Positions 51,397 through 59,846 of a DNA stretch of 64,000 bases are shown one piece after another (the first letter of the stretch is position 1; every line of letters starts with the position of its first letter). This DNA comes from Curvibacter microcysteis (GTDB taxonomy: Bacteria; Pseudomonadota; Gammaproteobacteria; Burkholderiales; Burkholderiaceae_C), in NCBI RefSeq assembly GCF_028649435.1, contig NZ_JAQSIN010000013.1. One strand, 5' to 3'. The notes beneath the pieces are model-generated. The model was not told where the DNA came from. It was given only the letters and a program-made list of their open reading frames with translations, and ran no database searches. The translations under genes were made by a program, and so were the position numbers.

Positions 51397-51758
51397 GGAT
51401 CTCTTCAGTTGGCCAGCATACCGCCAGCGTCACGCTATTGATGTAGCTGGCCATGGACGATACCAGGAACACCGCGAGCGCAGCGATTTCATCGGGCTGA
51501 TCCACCCGACCCTGGGGGGTGCAGCGCAGAAACCCTCCGAAACGGCGGGTGTCAGCGCGGGTGGCCTCGGTCATGGCGGTCTCGATGCCCCCCGGGCGAT
51601 CGCATTGACGCGGATGCCGTCGGTGTCAAGATCCATGGCCATGCTTTGCGTGAGCATCTTCTCCGCCGCCTTGGAGCTCGAATAGCCGATGCAACCAGCC
51701 TGGGCCAGGAAGGCTGCGCCCGATGCAATGTTGATGACATTGCCGCGGATGCCACCAC
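51397..51758 (-). pseudogene. Fragment of a short-chain dehydrogenase/reductase gene
   Basis: The minus strand encodes the C-terminal half of an SDR: GNVINIASGAAF, then the active-site YSSSK, MAMDLDTDGIRVNAIA. After a frameshift near 51590 it continues GRVDQPDEIAALAVFLVSSMASYINSVTLAV. The NAD-binding N-terminal half is absent, and the C-terminus degenerates after TLAV. It is a truncated, frameshifted pseudogene. Confidence 0.75.
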
Positions 51759-51862
51759 AGCAGACCGACCGCCCCTAGAATGGCCGCCTGCAGCAAGGCG
51801 CCCTGCCCTGCTCAGTTCGCTGCAAGCGCCCTCCCCCAAATCGTCCCGCCCCTCACCTGTCC

Positions 51863-52108
51863 ATGCCCGCCACTGAACTCACCGTGACCCCTTCCGGCCA
51901 AGTGGCCGGCAAGCACCTGCTGATCCCGAGCGGCCCCGAAGGCACCTTCTACCCGCACATCCAAGACTGGGTCACTGCGCAACGCAAGGCAGGCAAGGTG
52001 GTGCGCGACGTGAGCTCAGGGGTGCTGGTCAAAGGCATCAAGCAGTGGGCCGCCTACGAGCACAAGGTTGGCGGGAAGACGGTGCGGACGGTGTTCAAGA
52101 TCACTTGA
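51863..52108 (+). CDS. Small protein of unknown function
   Basis: An 81-residue frame starts at ATG 51863 (MPATELTVTPSGQVAGKHLLIPSGPEGTFYPHIQDWVTAQRKAGKVV...). The product is compact, basic and beta-rich-looking (VVRDVSSGVLVKGIKQWAAYEHKVGGKTVRTVFKIT) with no family I recognise. Even codon use without rare runs suggests a real gene. It stands between a pseudogene patch and the replication module. Confidence 0.5.
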   Translation: MPATELTVTPSGQVAGKHLLIPSGPEGTFYPHIQDWVTAQRKAGKVVRDVSSGVLVKGIKQWAAYEHKVGGKTVRTVFKIT

Positions 52109-52488
52109 GGGGACGCATGGATTGATGAGCTCGATCTGCTTTGCCTCTGCGATGGCTAACACGGCGAGTCTCTGAACACCATGCATGAACTACCTCCAGG
52201 TCGTTCGATTTGGAGGATCCCCCAGGACACGCGCCTGTACCTTGACGCCGTCCATGGGAAAGTCACAAGCTGACGCCAAGCACGGCCTCGAAAAAAGTGA
52301 CTCGGTGGCAACTTGTCTATCGCTCCATCGACAGGTCCATGAACTTTTGAACAGGCACAGGCTGCCTGCCTGGACAAGACAGAGGACACCTGCGCTGAAA
52401 GTCGGCGAAACCTCGGATTCGTCAATGGCTGAGGTTGACCGTGCCGCTCTCTAAAGAGCGCAGATCGTCCTTTGAGATCAGCGGCGCT
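52109..52488. other. Region without recognisable gene before repA
   Basis: About 380 bp contain only short unrelated open frames on both strands. I see no terminator or repeat in it, although the convergent ends of 51863-52108 and repA lie at its edges. Confidence 0.4.
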
Positions 52489-53907
52489 TCAAGACATGTT
52501 CGCCGCAATCTCCAACAATTGCTCGGCGTTCGGCTTGTCCCAGCCGTCCCCAATCACCGCCAAGGCATAAAAGCGCACCATCTCATGGCGGACCATGGGA
52601 TGCCGCCAGCCGCTCATCTGCAAACGCTTCTTCAAGGAAGGGTGGGCATTGCGCGCATCCATATCGGCCAGAAGAGCGACCTCCATGTCGCTCTGCTCTT
52701 CTTCGGAGATGGCTTCAAGCTGATCCAAAAGCGATTGCTTGCGCAGCCTCAGCCACTCTTCGGTCCAAGCCGCTTGTCTTTGCACGGGGGCCTCTTTGTG
52801 AGCGACCTCACTTGCTTGGGCTTCCGCCTTGTCCAATGGAAGCTTCTTGACGACCTTGGTCGCATCCGCGGGCATCAGCGACTTGAGGTAACGCGTCGGA
52901 TCTCTCAAAGGTTCTGGATACGCCGTGGCAATTCGACGCTCGAGCGACGCCAGACCTTCCTTGAGTGCTTCAGGTCCATAGTCAATCAGCATCTGCTCTG
53001 CGCGGTCTTCATCGACCCCAAGCGCTGCCGCACTCACGATCAGTGACAGGTCAACCGGTTTGGGTGCCTTGGTGGGCGGCAGGTTGGCTTGCTTCTTCTT
53101 TTTGATCGAGAACTGCAAATCAGCCGTGTACCGCCCTTGTTTGAACTCCACCAGCTCGACTTCCAGGTCACTCATCGCGTTCAACTCAGCGATCGCTGGC
53201 TTGAGGACATCTCGCTTGAAGAAGCGGTATTCCAGTTCTTTCTGCTTGTCTGTCTCTGGCTTGCCAGACAGCACAGGCCGCCACCAACTCCAGTGCTGCC
53301 TGGAGGTTCGCCCGATGTCTCGGTACCGTCCACAGATCTCGTACAGAGCAATCGCTGCATGACTGCGTAATTGAGAAATGATCTCAATCGAAAGTCTGGC
53401 AAAGACACTCGGCTCCAAAAGCTCATGCTTGAGCTTGACCGAGTAGGACCACTCCAACCAGGTCTGGTTGCGCTCGGTTTTCAGCTCGGCATGTCCGATC
53501 AAACCTGAGATGGCCCAGTTCGCGCCCTCCCCTGTCGTTGGCGACTGCCACTCGACAGCGGTGGTCGCCATGGCTCGAAAGTGCTTTTTGACCAAAGCAG
53601 TGTCATGCGAGTCAAAGTCCAACCCAGAGAGCACCTCGGACAAAGGCGCCCGATAGACATCTTTCTCGATGCCCTGTTCCTGAGCCAGAAAAAGCATGAC
53701 GTTGTACGCCTTGCGGAAAAGCGGGGTGATCTTCTTGGACTGAGGCACGATGGCCAGGGTATTGACGGGTTTACGCAGCTCGTCTGATGCAAATGGCCCC
53801 TGAGGCGGCGTGACCACGGGTTGAGCAACAAACGCACGGACTCGACGTGGGGAACGCTTCTTTGCACTCCCCGCTTCAACGACCTGCTGATCTTCTTGCT
53901 CACTCAT
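52489..53907 (-). CDS. repA: Plasmid replication initiator, Rep_3 (RepA/RepB) type
   Basis: This iteron-binding initiator (472 residues) has the Rep_3 two-winged-helix core at about residues 45-280: KKITPLFRKAYNVMLFLAQEQGIEKDVYRAPLSEVLSGLDFDSHD, KLKHELLEPSVFARLSIEIISQLRSHAAIALYEICGRYRDIG, and RFFKRDVLKPAIAELNAMSDLEVELVEFKQGR. A long C-terminal extension (KKKKQANLPP... to the end) is unlike short Rep_3 proteins. It is divergent from parAB, across an origin-like region with iterons and a DnaA box. The start was set at ATG 53907. Confidence 0.87.
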   Translation of the reverse strand: MSEQEDQQVVEAGSAKKRSPRRVRAFVAQPVVTPPQGPFASDELRKPVNTLAIVPQSKKITPLFRKAYNVMLFLAQEQGIEKDVYRAPLSEVLSGLDFDSHDTALVKKHFRAMATTAVEWQSPTTGEGANWAISGLIGHAELKTERNQTWLEWSYSVKLKHELLEPSVFARLSIEIISQLRSHAAIALYEICGRYRDIGRTSRQHWSWWRPVLSGKPETDKQKELEYRFFKRDVLKPAIAELNAMSDLEVELVEFKQGRYTADLQFSIKKKKQANLPPTKAPKPVDLSLIVSAAALGVDEDRAEQMLIDYGPEALKEGLASLERRIATAYPEPLRDPTRYLKSLMPADATKVVKKLPLDKAEAQASEVAHKEAPVQRQAAWTEEWLRLRKQSLLDQLEAISEEEQSDMEVALLADMDARNAHPSLKKRLQMSGWRHPMVRHEMVRFYALAVIGDGWDKPNAEQLLEIAANMS

Positions 53908-53922
53908 GGCTAGATCATACAT

Positions 53923-54480
53923 CTGACGTGAAGCGGCGTTTCACATCAAATGCAGCCCCACAACACCAGCACACGCCCCCCGAAAACACGCACGTCAGGG
54001 GATTCGCCACGGAAAAACGTCTCCTGAAAACACTCACCTGAAAACACAACACCTCCGCAAAGGCACCGTGATGGTGCAAAAACAAGGCGCCCTGGTGGAT
54101 TCGGAGCCTGGCCTTGCGGCGCTGTGAGCTGAGTGCCCGAAAACTCGCACGTCTAGGCTGGCAAAAACGGCCTTTAAGCGGAAAAAAGGGGCTGTGGATA
54201 ACAGGAATGGCACTTCCTGATCTTCCTCACGGAGGAACCTGCAAAGTCTCCGGCCGACCCCGAGTCCGCTCCGTCCTCCCCTGTTTTTCCTCCGAACACC
54301 CCCGGAAACCTTCACGTGGATTGATCTAAGTTGCTGATTTTAAACACAAAAATCGCACCTAAAGGTATTAAAGTATTTAAAGAAATAGAACTTTCCTAAA
54401 GCAATTGCCAACCAATCTTGTGTAAAACAGTTCCCAAAATACCTGTTGAAGTAGACCTAGAACAAGCACAAGCGAGTTCT
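53923..54480. other. Predicted replication origin (oriV): iterons, DnaA box, AT-rich region
   Basis: This gene-free segment has repeats of the form CC(C/T)GAAAAC(A/T)C. CCCGAAAACACGCACGTC is at 53979-53996 and CCCGAAAACTCGCACGTC at 54136-54153 (one mismatch), and CCTGAAAACAC occurs as tandem 14-bp units at 54023 and 54037. A perfect DnaA box (TGTGGATAA, 54193-54201; TTATCCACA on the other strand) is followed by AT-rich sequence at about 54320-54450, suitable for unwinding. The order iterons, DnaA box, AT-rich stretch beside repA is standard for iteron plasmids. Confidence 0.72.
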
Positions 54481-54519
54481 CTTAACGAAATCCTGCGTCA
54501 GAAGCGAAAATCCGTTAAG
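54481..54519. promoter_or_regulatory. Inverted repeat upstream of parA
   Basis: CTTAACG (54481-54487) and CGTTAAG (54513-54519) form a perfect 7-bp inverted repeat with a 25-bp spacer, ending 38 bp before the parA start. ParA proteins with an N-terminal HTH often repress their own promoter at such a site. Confidence 0.45.
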
Positions 54520-54557
54520 TTGCAGATAGACTAATGAAATCCAGGAGCTACGAAGAA

Positions 54558-55772
54558 ATGACCAAACCACTACTTGCATTGTCATCAACCATCTCACTCG
54601 GTCAAATCTCTGACCAAGCAACCAAGGCGGTTGAGATGATGGAGATGATCAGAACTGCCATGCTGGCACCCACAGCTAGAAAGGCAGCACCTAACTTCAA
54701 TCTGTCGCAACTGACAACCCTGCTGGGGATTGAAAAGGGATCGTTTGCCCACCGTCTCAACAAAGGCGACCTGCCCACTGGGGCCCTGAACGAATCTGGA
54801 AATCGGCGGGAGTTCACGCTTGCTGAATCAAGGACGTGGATCAAGGAGTATCACAAGGATCGGCTGCGACCAGAAGGCGCAGAAGCAGTCACGATCTCTG
54901 TTGGTAACTTCAAAGGTGGTGTGGGCAAGACAACCACGGCAATGACCTTGGCTCAAGGCTTGTCGTTGCGTGGTCACAGGGTACTCGTCATCGATACCGA
55001 TCCACAAGGCTCGTTGACGACCTTGTTTGGGATCTTGCCAGACACCGAAGTGGAAGAGGAAGACACCATTCTTCCTCTTGCGATGGGATCTGAAACATCG
55101 ATCCGATATGCGATCCGTCCCACTTATTGGGATGGCATCGACCTGGTAGCCGCTGCGCCTGTTCTGTTTGGCGCTGAGTTTGCATTGCCAGCCCGCCAAA
55201 CAAGCGAAGACGGTTTCGAATTCTGGAACGTACTTCACTATGGGATCGATGACGTACGAGCTGAATACGACGTCATCGTCATTGATACGCCCCCCTCGCT
55301 CTCGTACACCACCATCAATGCTTTCATGGCGTCGAATGGGATCGTGATGCCCTTGCCGCCCAATGCGTTGGACTTTGCGTCAGCAGCGCAGTTTTGGTCA
55401 TTGTTCTCCGATTTGAGCAACGAGCTCATCACAAAAAGAGGACTGACCAAAGAATTTGATTTCATCTCCATTCTCTTGTCGCGCGTCACAACCGATGCGA
55501 ACTCAGCGATTGTTCGCCAGTGGATCCAGTCCACCTATGCCGAAAAAGTGCTGCCTGTGGAAATCCCCAAAACCACGGTCGTGGACACAACAAGCATCGA
55601 GTTCGGGACTGTGTACGACGTCAATCGATACGACGGTGCTGCAAAAACCTTCAAACGTGCACGGGACGCCTATGACATGTTTGTGAGCTATGTTGAAGCT
55701 TCAATGCATTCCGTTTGGCGCAAACAAGTTGGAGAGGTCACCCCGAAGAAAACAAAGAAAGGCAGTAAGTAA
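54558..55772 (+). CDS. parA: ParA partition ATPase, type Ia with N-terminal HTH
   Basis: This deviant Walker-type ATPase (404 residues) drives plasmid segregation on the nucleoid. An N-terminal region of about 110 residues carries an HTH (LSQLTTLLGIEKGSFAHRLNKG). The ATPase core begins with SVGNFKGGVGKTTTAMTLAQGLS (deviant Walker A), then VLVIDTDPQGSLTTLFG and DVIVIDTPPSLSYTTINA. ATG 54558 has AGGAG 10 bp upstream and is chosen over ATG 54534. The stop and the parB start overlap (TAATG). Confidence 0.92.
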   Translation: MTKPLLALSSTISLGQISDQATKAVEMMEMIRTAMLAPTARKAAPNFNLSQLTTLLGIEKGSFAHRLNKGDLPTGALNESGNRREFTLAESRTWIKEYHKDRLRPEGAEAVTISVGNFKGGVGKTTTAMTLAQGLSLRGHRVLVIDTDPQGSLTTLFGILPDTEVEEEDTILPLAMGSETSIRYAIRPTYWDGIDLVAAAPVLFGAEFALPARQTSEDGFEFWNVLHYGIDDVRAEYDVIVIDTPPSLSYTTINAFMASNGIVMPLPPNALDFASAAQFWSLFSDLSNELITKRGLTKEFDFISILLSRVTTDANSAIVRQWIQSTYAEKVLPVEIPKTTVVDTTSIEFGTVYDVNRYDGAAKTFKRARDAYDMFVSYVEASMHSVWRKQVGEVTPKKTKKGSK

Positions 55773-56866
55773 TGGGCAAGAAGCTTCTTCAGAAAGCGAT
55801 CATGATTGGCATCCCCAAGGGACAGCCGCAACCCAGCGCGATCGTGGGCAGGGGGTTGGACAGTCCAACCCCCCTGCCCTCTAGCCTGGCAGACAACAAC
55901 GCCCAGGCCAATGCCAACACCAGAACGAAAACCGCGCCCGGGCAAATGCTTGGTTTCATGCGCGAGCAATCCAGTGCGATCAAAGAAGTAGAAAGTCTGA
56001 AAGAGCGCCTGGCTGAATTCAAGGACGCGCAAGTTGCGAAGCTCATCGATCCCAAGTTGATCGTGCCATCGGTGTGGGCCAACAGACATGAAAGCAACTT
56101 CGGTGGGCCTGAATTCGCAGAACTGAAGGCTGAACTGCTCAGCGCTGGTGGCAACATTCAGCCGATCAAGGTTCGACCCTTGCACCAAGAAGCGGGGGTT
56201 GGACCGTCCAACCCCCCTGCCGATGGCTCGCCGATGTTCGAGATCATCTTTGGGCACCGCCGTCACCGCGCTTGCCTGGAGCTGGGGCTTCCTGTTTTGG
56301 CGATGATTGAGCCCATCGATGCACAAACCTTGTTTGTGCAGATGGAACGCGAAAACAGAAGCCGAAAAAACCTCTCTGCATGGGAGCAGGGAATGATGTA
56401 CGCGAGAGCCCTTGATCAAGGGCTGTATGCCTCAAATCGACAATTGGCAGCGGCCATTGGCCGTGACCTTGGGGACGTGGGGAAAGCCCTGGCGCTTGCG
56501 CGATTGCCTGCAGCGGTTGTCAATGCGTTTGCCTCGCCCCTGGATCTTCAATACCGCTGGGCAAAGCCATTGAGTGAAGCTCAGCAGAAAGATCCGGAAG
56601 GCGTGATCGCAAGGGCTGAGGCTCTTCGCGGCAAAGCATCAATTCTGAGCGCCAAGGAAATCCTCGCAGGACTCATGGGAGACGGCCTGGCAACTCCAAC
56701 AAGCAAACCCACCTGGACAGAGCGGACCATTCTGGTCAATGAACAAACTGTCGGCTCGATGAGCGAAGGTCCGCGAGGAACAACAAACATCCGCTTGGAC
56801 AAGCCTCTGAACGCCGCACGGCAAGAAGAGCTGCTTAAGTTGCTTCAAGAGTTCTTGGCAAAATAA
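55772..56866 (+). CDS. parB: ParB partition protein (centromere-binding)
   Basis: This ParB protein has 364 residues. An N-terminal arm holds a ParA-contact region. The ParB/sulfiredoxin-like CTPase domain contains IQPIKVRPL and IFGHRRHRACLELGLPV, and an HTH region follows (NRQLAAAIGRDLGDVGKALALARLP). It binds parS and loads ParA. Two copies of a near-identical palindrome are inside the coding sequence (55851 and 56194), translated in different frames (GLDSPTPLP and VGPSNPPAD), which suggests that the DNA sites were inserted or kept for their own function. Confidence 0.9.
   Translation: MGKKLLQKAIMIGIPKGQPQPSAIVGRGLDSPTPLPSSLADNNAQANANTRTKTAPGQMLGFMREQSSAIKEVESLKERLAEFKDAQVAKLIDPKLIVPSVWANRHESNFGGPEFAELKAELLSAGGNIQPIKVRPLHQEAGVGPSNPPADGSPMFEIIFGHRRHRACLELGLPVLAMIEPIDAQTLFVQMERENRSRKNLSAWEQGMMYARALDQGLYASNRQLAAAIGRDLGDVGKALALARLPAAVVNAFASPLDLQYRWAKPLSEAQQKDPEGVIARAEALRGKASILSAKEILAGLMGDGLATPTSKPTWTERTILVNEQTVGSMSEGPRGTTNIRLDKPLNAARQEELLKLLQEFLAK
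55851..55878. repeat. Palindrome copy 1 within parB, candidate parS
   Basis: The core is GGGGGTTGGAC, a central A, then GTCCAACCCCC, with CTGCC following on the right; the flank extends the dyad to 55846-55879. It is identical to copy 2 except for the central base over 28 bp. Confidence 0.7.
56194..56221. repeat. Palindrome copy 2 within parB, candidate parS
   Basis: GGGGGTTGGAC and GTCCAACCCCC flank a central C, again followed by CTGCC. It is 343 bp from copy 1 and lies in another reading phase of parB, so the encoded peptides differ while the DNA is kept. Confidence 0.7.
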
Positions 56867-56885
56867 GCGCACAGTCGCTGAATGA

Positions 56886-56915
56886 AAAAGCCTCCGTGAA
56901 AGCGGAGGCTTTTTT
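56886..56915. terminator. Bidirectional terminator between parB and integrase gene
   Basis: AAAAGCCTCCG/CGGAGGCTTTT (56886-56896 and 56903-56913) form an 11-bp stem with a 6-nt loop, with T on the plus side and A on the other. It serves both convergent genes. Confidence 0.9.
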
Positions 56916-56939
56916 GCTTCAGAACGCCATGGGATTGAG

Positions 56940-58751
56940 CTAAGCAAAGGCCTTTGAGAGTGCATCGGCACGCCGCCTGATTGGCGCGCGACCGTAAATA
57001 TTCGCGGTGGTTGCTATCGAAGCATGACCCAGTTGCGCTTGAATCACATCGAGAGGAACATGGCGAGCGGCAGCGCGTGTGCCAAAAGTGTGTCGCAACC
57101 AGTGGGTCGAGGCATTCGACAGATGCAGCTGTTCACGCTTACCCAACTTCGATTGAGAAACAAACCGCTTGACCCAAATTTTCACGGTCTCATACAAGGC
57201 TTGGTACCCAATGGATTTCATTGGATCAATAGCGCTGGCGAGCAGAGGCACCTCCTCAAGACCGAGACCCACGCCCCCCAGGCCACGCTCAATCAAGTAG
57301 TTGTTCAAGCACTCGAACGCCTGCTTGGGAATCGCCACTAAGCGATTCTTCGAACCTTTGCCATGGACTTGCAGGAACCATCCCTCATCAAGACACCTCA
57401 AGTCGCCTAACTTGGCGTCCAAAAGCTCCGAGGACCGAAGGCCCACAGCCTCAACAAACAACAGGATGAAGCGCATTCTTGAGCGCGAAGGGGAGGGGGG
57501 CAAGCCCTGAAGAAATTCGAGGAAATCCCTCACCGCATCCTCTGAAAAGACCTTGCTGTCGGGTGCGACCAAGTGCTCTTCGCGCTCTTTCTTCTTTCCC
57601 ATCAAAGCCCAGGGGTTGCTGGCCAGGTAACGACCCTCGACCAACCAGGCAAACATGGAAGAAACGATGACCAATGACTGCTTTCGACTCGAATGCGAGA
57701 GCTGGCCGCGAAAAGGAGCCCAACCTGGCGTGCCTGGCGACAAATGACGCTTCGACATCCAATGAGAAGGGATGGACCCCAGGAACAACTGATACCTGCG
57801 GCAGTCTTCGATGCGCATCGAACCGAATGGGATGCCATCGGCTTCGTACCGCAACCAAAGCAACAAACGATGCGCCTCCCTGCGATAGCACTTGGCTGTT
57901 TGTGGCGAATTGGCACGGGTGCTGATCCATGCCTCAATCGCCTCCAAGTCGGAGCTGGCTGCAATCAGGGCGCTTGGTGCCGGCGAGGGGAGGGGACTCT
58001 CGCTTTTGGGGTAAGCAGCAACGTCCACAACAGAACGGCTTTGACTTGCAACGCCCTGATGGACAGCAGATGCAGCAGGGACATTGAACAGCACCTTCGG
58101 CACTGGCTGCGCCTGTGGCAGGAGCGTGGTCAGGTGGCTCGCGATCCGTTCTGCCTTGCCAGCCCCAATGGCAGGAATGGCCGCATACCACCGACCCCCC
58201 GACTGAATTCTCTGATGCAAATCGTCAAGGCTCCGTACCCCTGCGCCTGCGAGCTTGGCAGCCGTTGTGTCGTCAAACCAGGCAGAGACAGCGTCATCGG
58301 GCCGGGGCGTTTCAGCGCTCGATGATTCGATCTCCGTCAGCAACCTGTGTTGAAGATTCCGCAAACGTTGATTTCGGAGGCTTTTTCGATCGGCTGGGAA
58401 GGCCTGTTCATACAACAGCAGTGCTTCTTCTTCGCTCCAATCTTCGAGCGAGCTCTGCTCAATGAACTCCTGAAGGGTAGGGCGTTGAGCCGTCCCATGG
58501 CTCCCAGCGCGAATCGTGAGGCCAATGAGGCGCCACGTTTTCTTGGACTGCTTCCGCGCAATGGCCTGCACGGCATCCACCGCTTGCCTGTGGGCTGCCA
58601 GTGCTTGCTTGCCATGTTCGATCCCAAGATAGCGGAGTGCACTCTCCAGGATGGGGACACCTTCCGCAACGCAACGCAAGTGGGCGAAGTGGTGGCGCCC
58701 TAACTGCCCGGCAAAGGCAGGGCTGCTGTAAGTGCTTGTTTTACCAGCCAT
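56940..58751 (-). CDS. Tyrosine-type site-specific recombinase (integrase), large
   Basis: This 603-residue tyrosine recombinase has a long N-terminal part (about 270 residues), a SAM-like core-binding domain (SLEAIEAWISTRANSPQTAKCYRREAHRLLLWLRYE region), and a C-terminal catalytic domain. The active-site residues are R in AVGLRSSELLDAKLGDL, H550 and R553 in HWLRHTFGTR, H in LGHASIATTANIYG, and the nucleophile Y586. It resembles the phage-integrase family proteins with long N-terminal regions found on integrative elements. It is convergent with parB and starts right beside an inverted repeat and a truncated gene, so it probably marks one end of an inserted element. Confidence 0.9.
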   Translation of the reverse strand: MAGKTSTYSSPAFAGQLGRHHFAHLRCVAEGVPILESALRYLGIEHGKQALAAHRQAVDAVQAIARKQSKKTWRLIGLTIRAGSHGTAQRPTLQEFIEQSSLEDWSEEEALLLYEQAFPADRKSLRNQRLRNLQHRLLTEIESSSAETPRPDDAVSAWFDDTTAAKLAGAGVRSLDDLHQRIQSGGRWYAAIPAIGAGKAERIASHLTTLLPQAQPVPKVLFNVPAASAVHQGVASQSRSVVDVAAYPKSESPLPSPAPSALIAASSDLEAIEAWISTRANSPQTAKCYRREAHRLLLWLRYEADGIPFGSMRIEDCRRYQLFLGSIPSHWMSKRHLSPGTPGWAPFRGQLSHSSRKQSLVIVSSMFAWLVEGRYLASNPWALMGKKKEREEHLVAPDSKVFSEDAVRDFLEFLQGLPPSPSRSRMRFILLFVEAVGLRSSELLDAKLGDLRCLDEGWFLQVHGKGSKNRLVAIPKQAFECLNNYLIERGLGGVGLGLEEVPLLASAIDPMKSIGYQALYETVKIWVKRFVSQSKLGKREQLHLSNASTHWLRHTFGTRAAARHVPLDVIQAQLGHASIATTANIYGRAPIRRRADALSKAFA

Positions 58752-58791
58752 TTTTTCAGTCGCGCTCTGGAAGTCAGCTTTCGACAGGATT

Positions 58792-58832
58792 TTATTAACC
58801 TTAGATTATTATTCATAATCTAAGGCTAATAA
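58792..58832. repeat. Inverted repeat at the element boundary, possible attachment or operator site
   Basis: CCTTAGATTAT (58799-58809) and ATAATCTAAGG (58815-58825) are perfectly complementary around 5 bp. With one mismatch the arms extend to 18 bp on each side. The site lies 40 bp upstream of the integrase start and directly before the point where the monooxygenase homology begins. Confidence 0.7.
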
Positions 58833-58839
58833 GCGTTAA

Positions 58840-59601
58840 GTCGGCAAGTATTTCAAGGTCAAGGCACCGCTGAACCTGGGGCGCCTGCCGCAAGGGCACC
58901 CGGTGATCGTGCAGGCGGGCTCATCCGAAGATGGCAAAGAGCTGGCCGCCGCCAGTGCCGAGGCCATCTTCACCGCCTGGACCAGCTTGGCCGAAGCGCA
59001 AGCCTTCTACCGCGACGTCAAGGGCCGCCTGGCCAAGTACGGGCGTCGCCCAGAACAGTTGCTGGTGTTGCCCGGTATCTCACCAGTGATCGGCCGCACC
59101 GAAGAAGAAGCGCAGGCCAAGTGGGCCGAGCTGCAGGCCTTGATCCACCCCTCGGTGGGCCTGGCCACGCTGTTGCCGTTCTGGCCCAACGAGGACTTGA
59201 GCCGCTGGGACCTGGAGGCCCCGCCGCCGTATTACCCCGAGCTGCCGCCCGGCATCAACAGCCGCGCCCATGTGGTGATCGAGCTGGCTCGGCGCGAGGG
59301 CTTCACCGTGCGCGAGCTGTACCAGTACCTGGCCGGTGCGCGTGGCCACTGGGTGGTGGTGGGCACACCCCAAACCATTGCCGACCGCATGCAGGAGTGG
59401 TTCGAGAACGGCGCGGCCGACGGCTTCAACATCATGCCGCCGGTGTTGCCGCAGTCGCTCAACGAGTTTGTCGATCTGGTGGTTCCTGAGCTGCAAAAGC
59501 GCGGCCTGTTCCGCACCGCTTACGAGGGCCGCACCCTGCGCGAAAACCTGGGCTTGGCCCGACCAGAGAGCCGTTACGCGGCCCAGGCCCAGGCGGCCTG
59601 A
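58840..59601 (+). pseudogene. 3' part of a luciferase-like (NtaA/DszA-type) flavin monooxygenase
   Basis: The frame begins right after a TAA at 58837 and encodes the C-terminal half of an LLM-class FMNH2-dependent monooxygenase: GKYFKVKAPLNLGRLPQGHPVIVQAGSSEDGKELAA, YGRRPEQLLVLPGISPVIG, LSRWDLEAPPPYYPELP, GHWVVVGTPQTIADRMQEWFENGAADGFNIMPPVLP, ending ...SRYAAQAQAA. About 200 N-terminal residues are missing. A GTG at 58903 could start a shorter product but would lack the flavin site. The integrase element truncated the gene. Such enzymes act on sulfonates, sulfones or chelators. Confidence 0.82.
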
Positions 59602-59846
59602 GGCCACGAGAGAAGAGGAGGAGGGGAGGGCGACCGGCATGCCCGGCCGCCCTGTGGCTGAGCTCGTGTGCGGTGGAGCGCGCAGGGCTGTGTCCGTTGC
59701 TTGGTGAGCCGAACGCGGCCCCAGCAGGATGCCGCCAGGCCTCAGGCGGCGCATATCGATGGACTGATTTCTTCGTTCGCACCAAGACCTCAGCCCCCTA
59801 CGGTAGAGCCCTGATCACCGTTGTCCACCTTATCAAGGAGTGTCCC

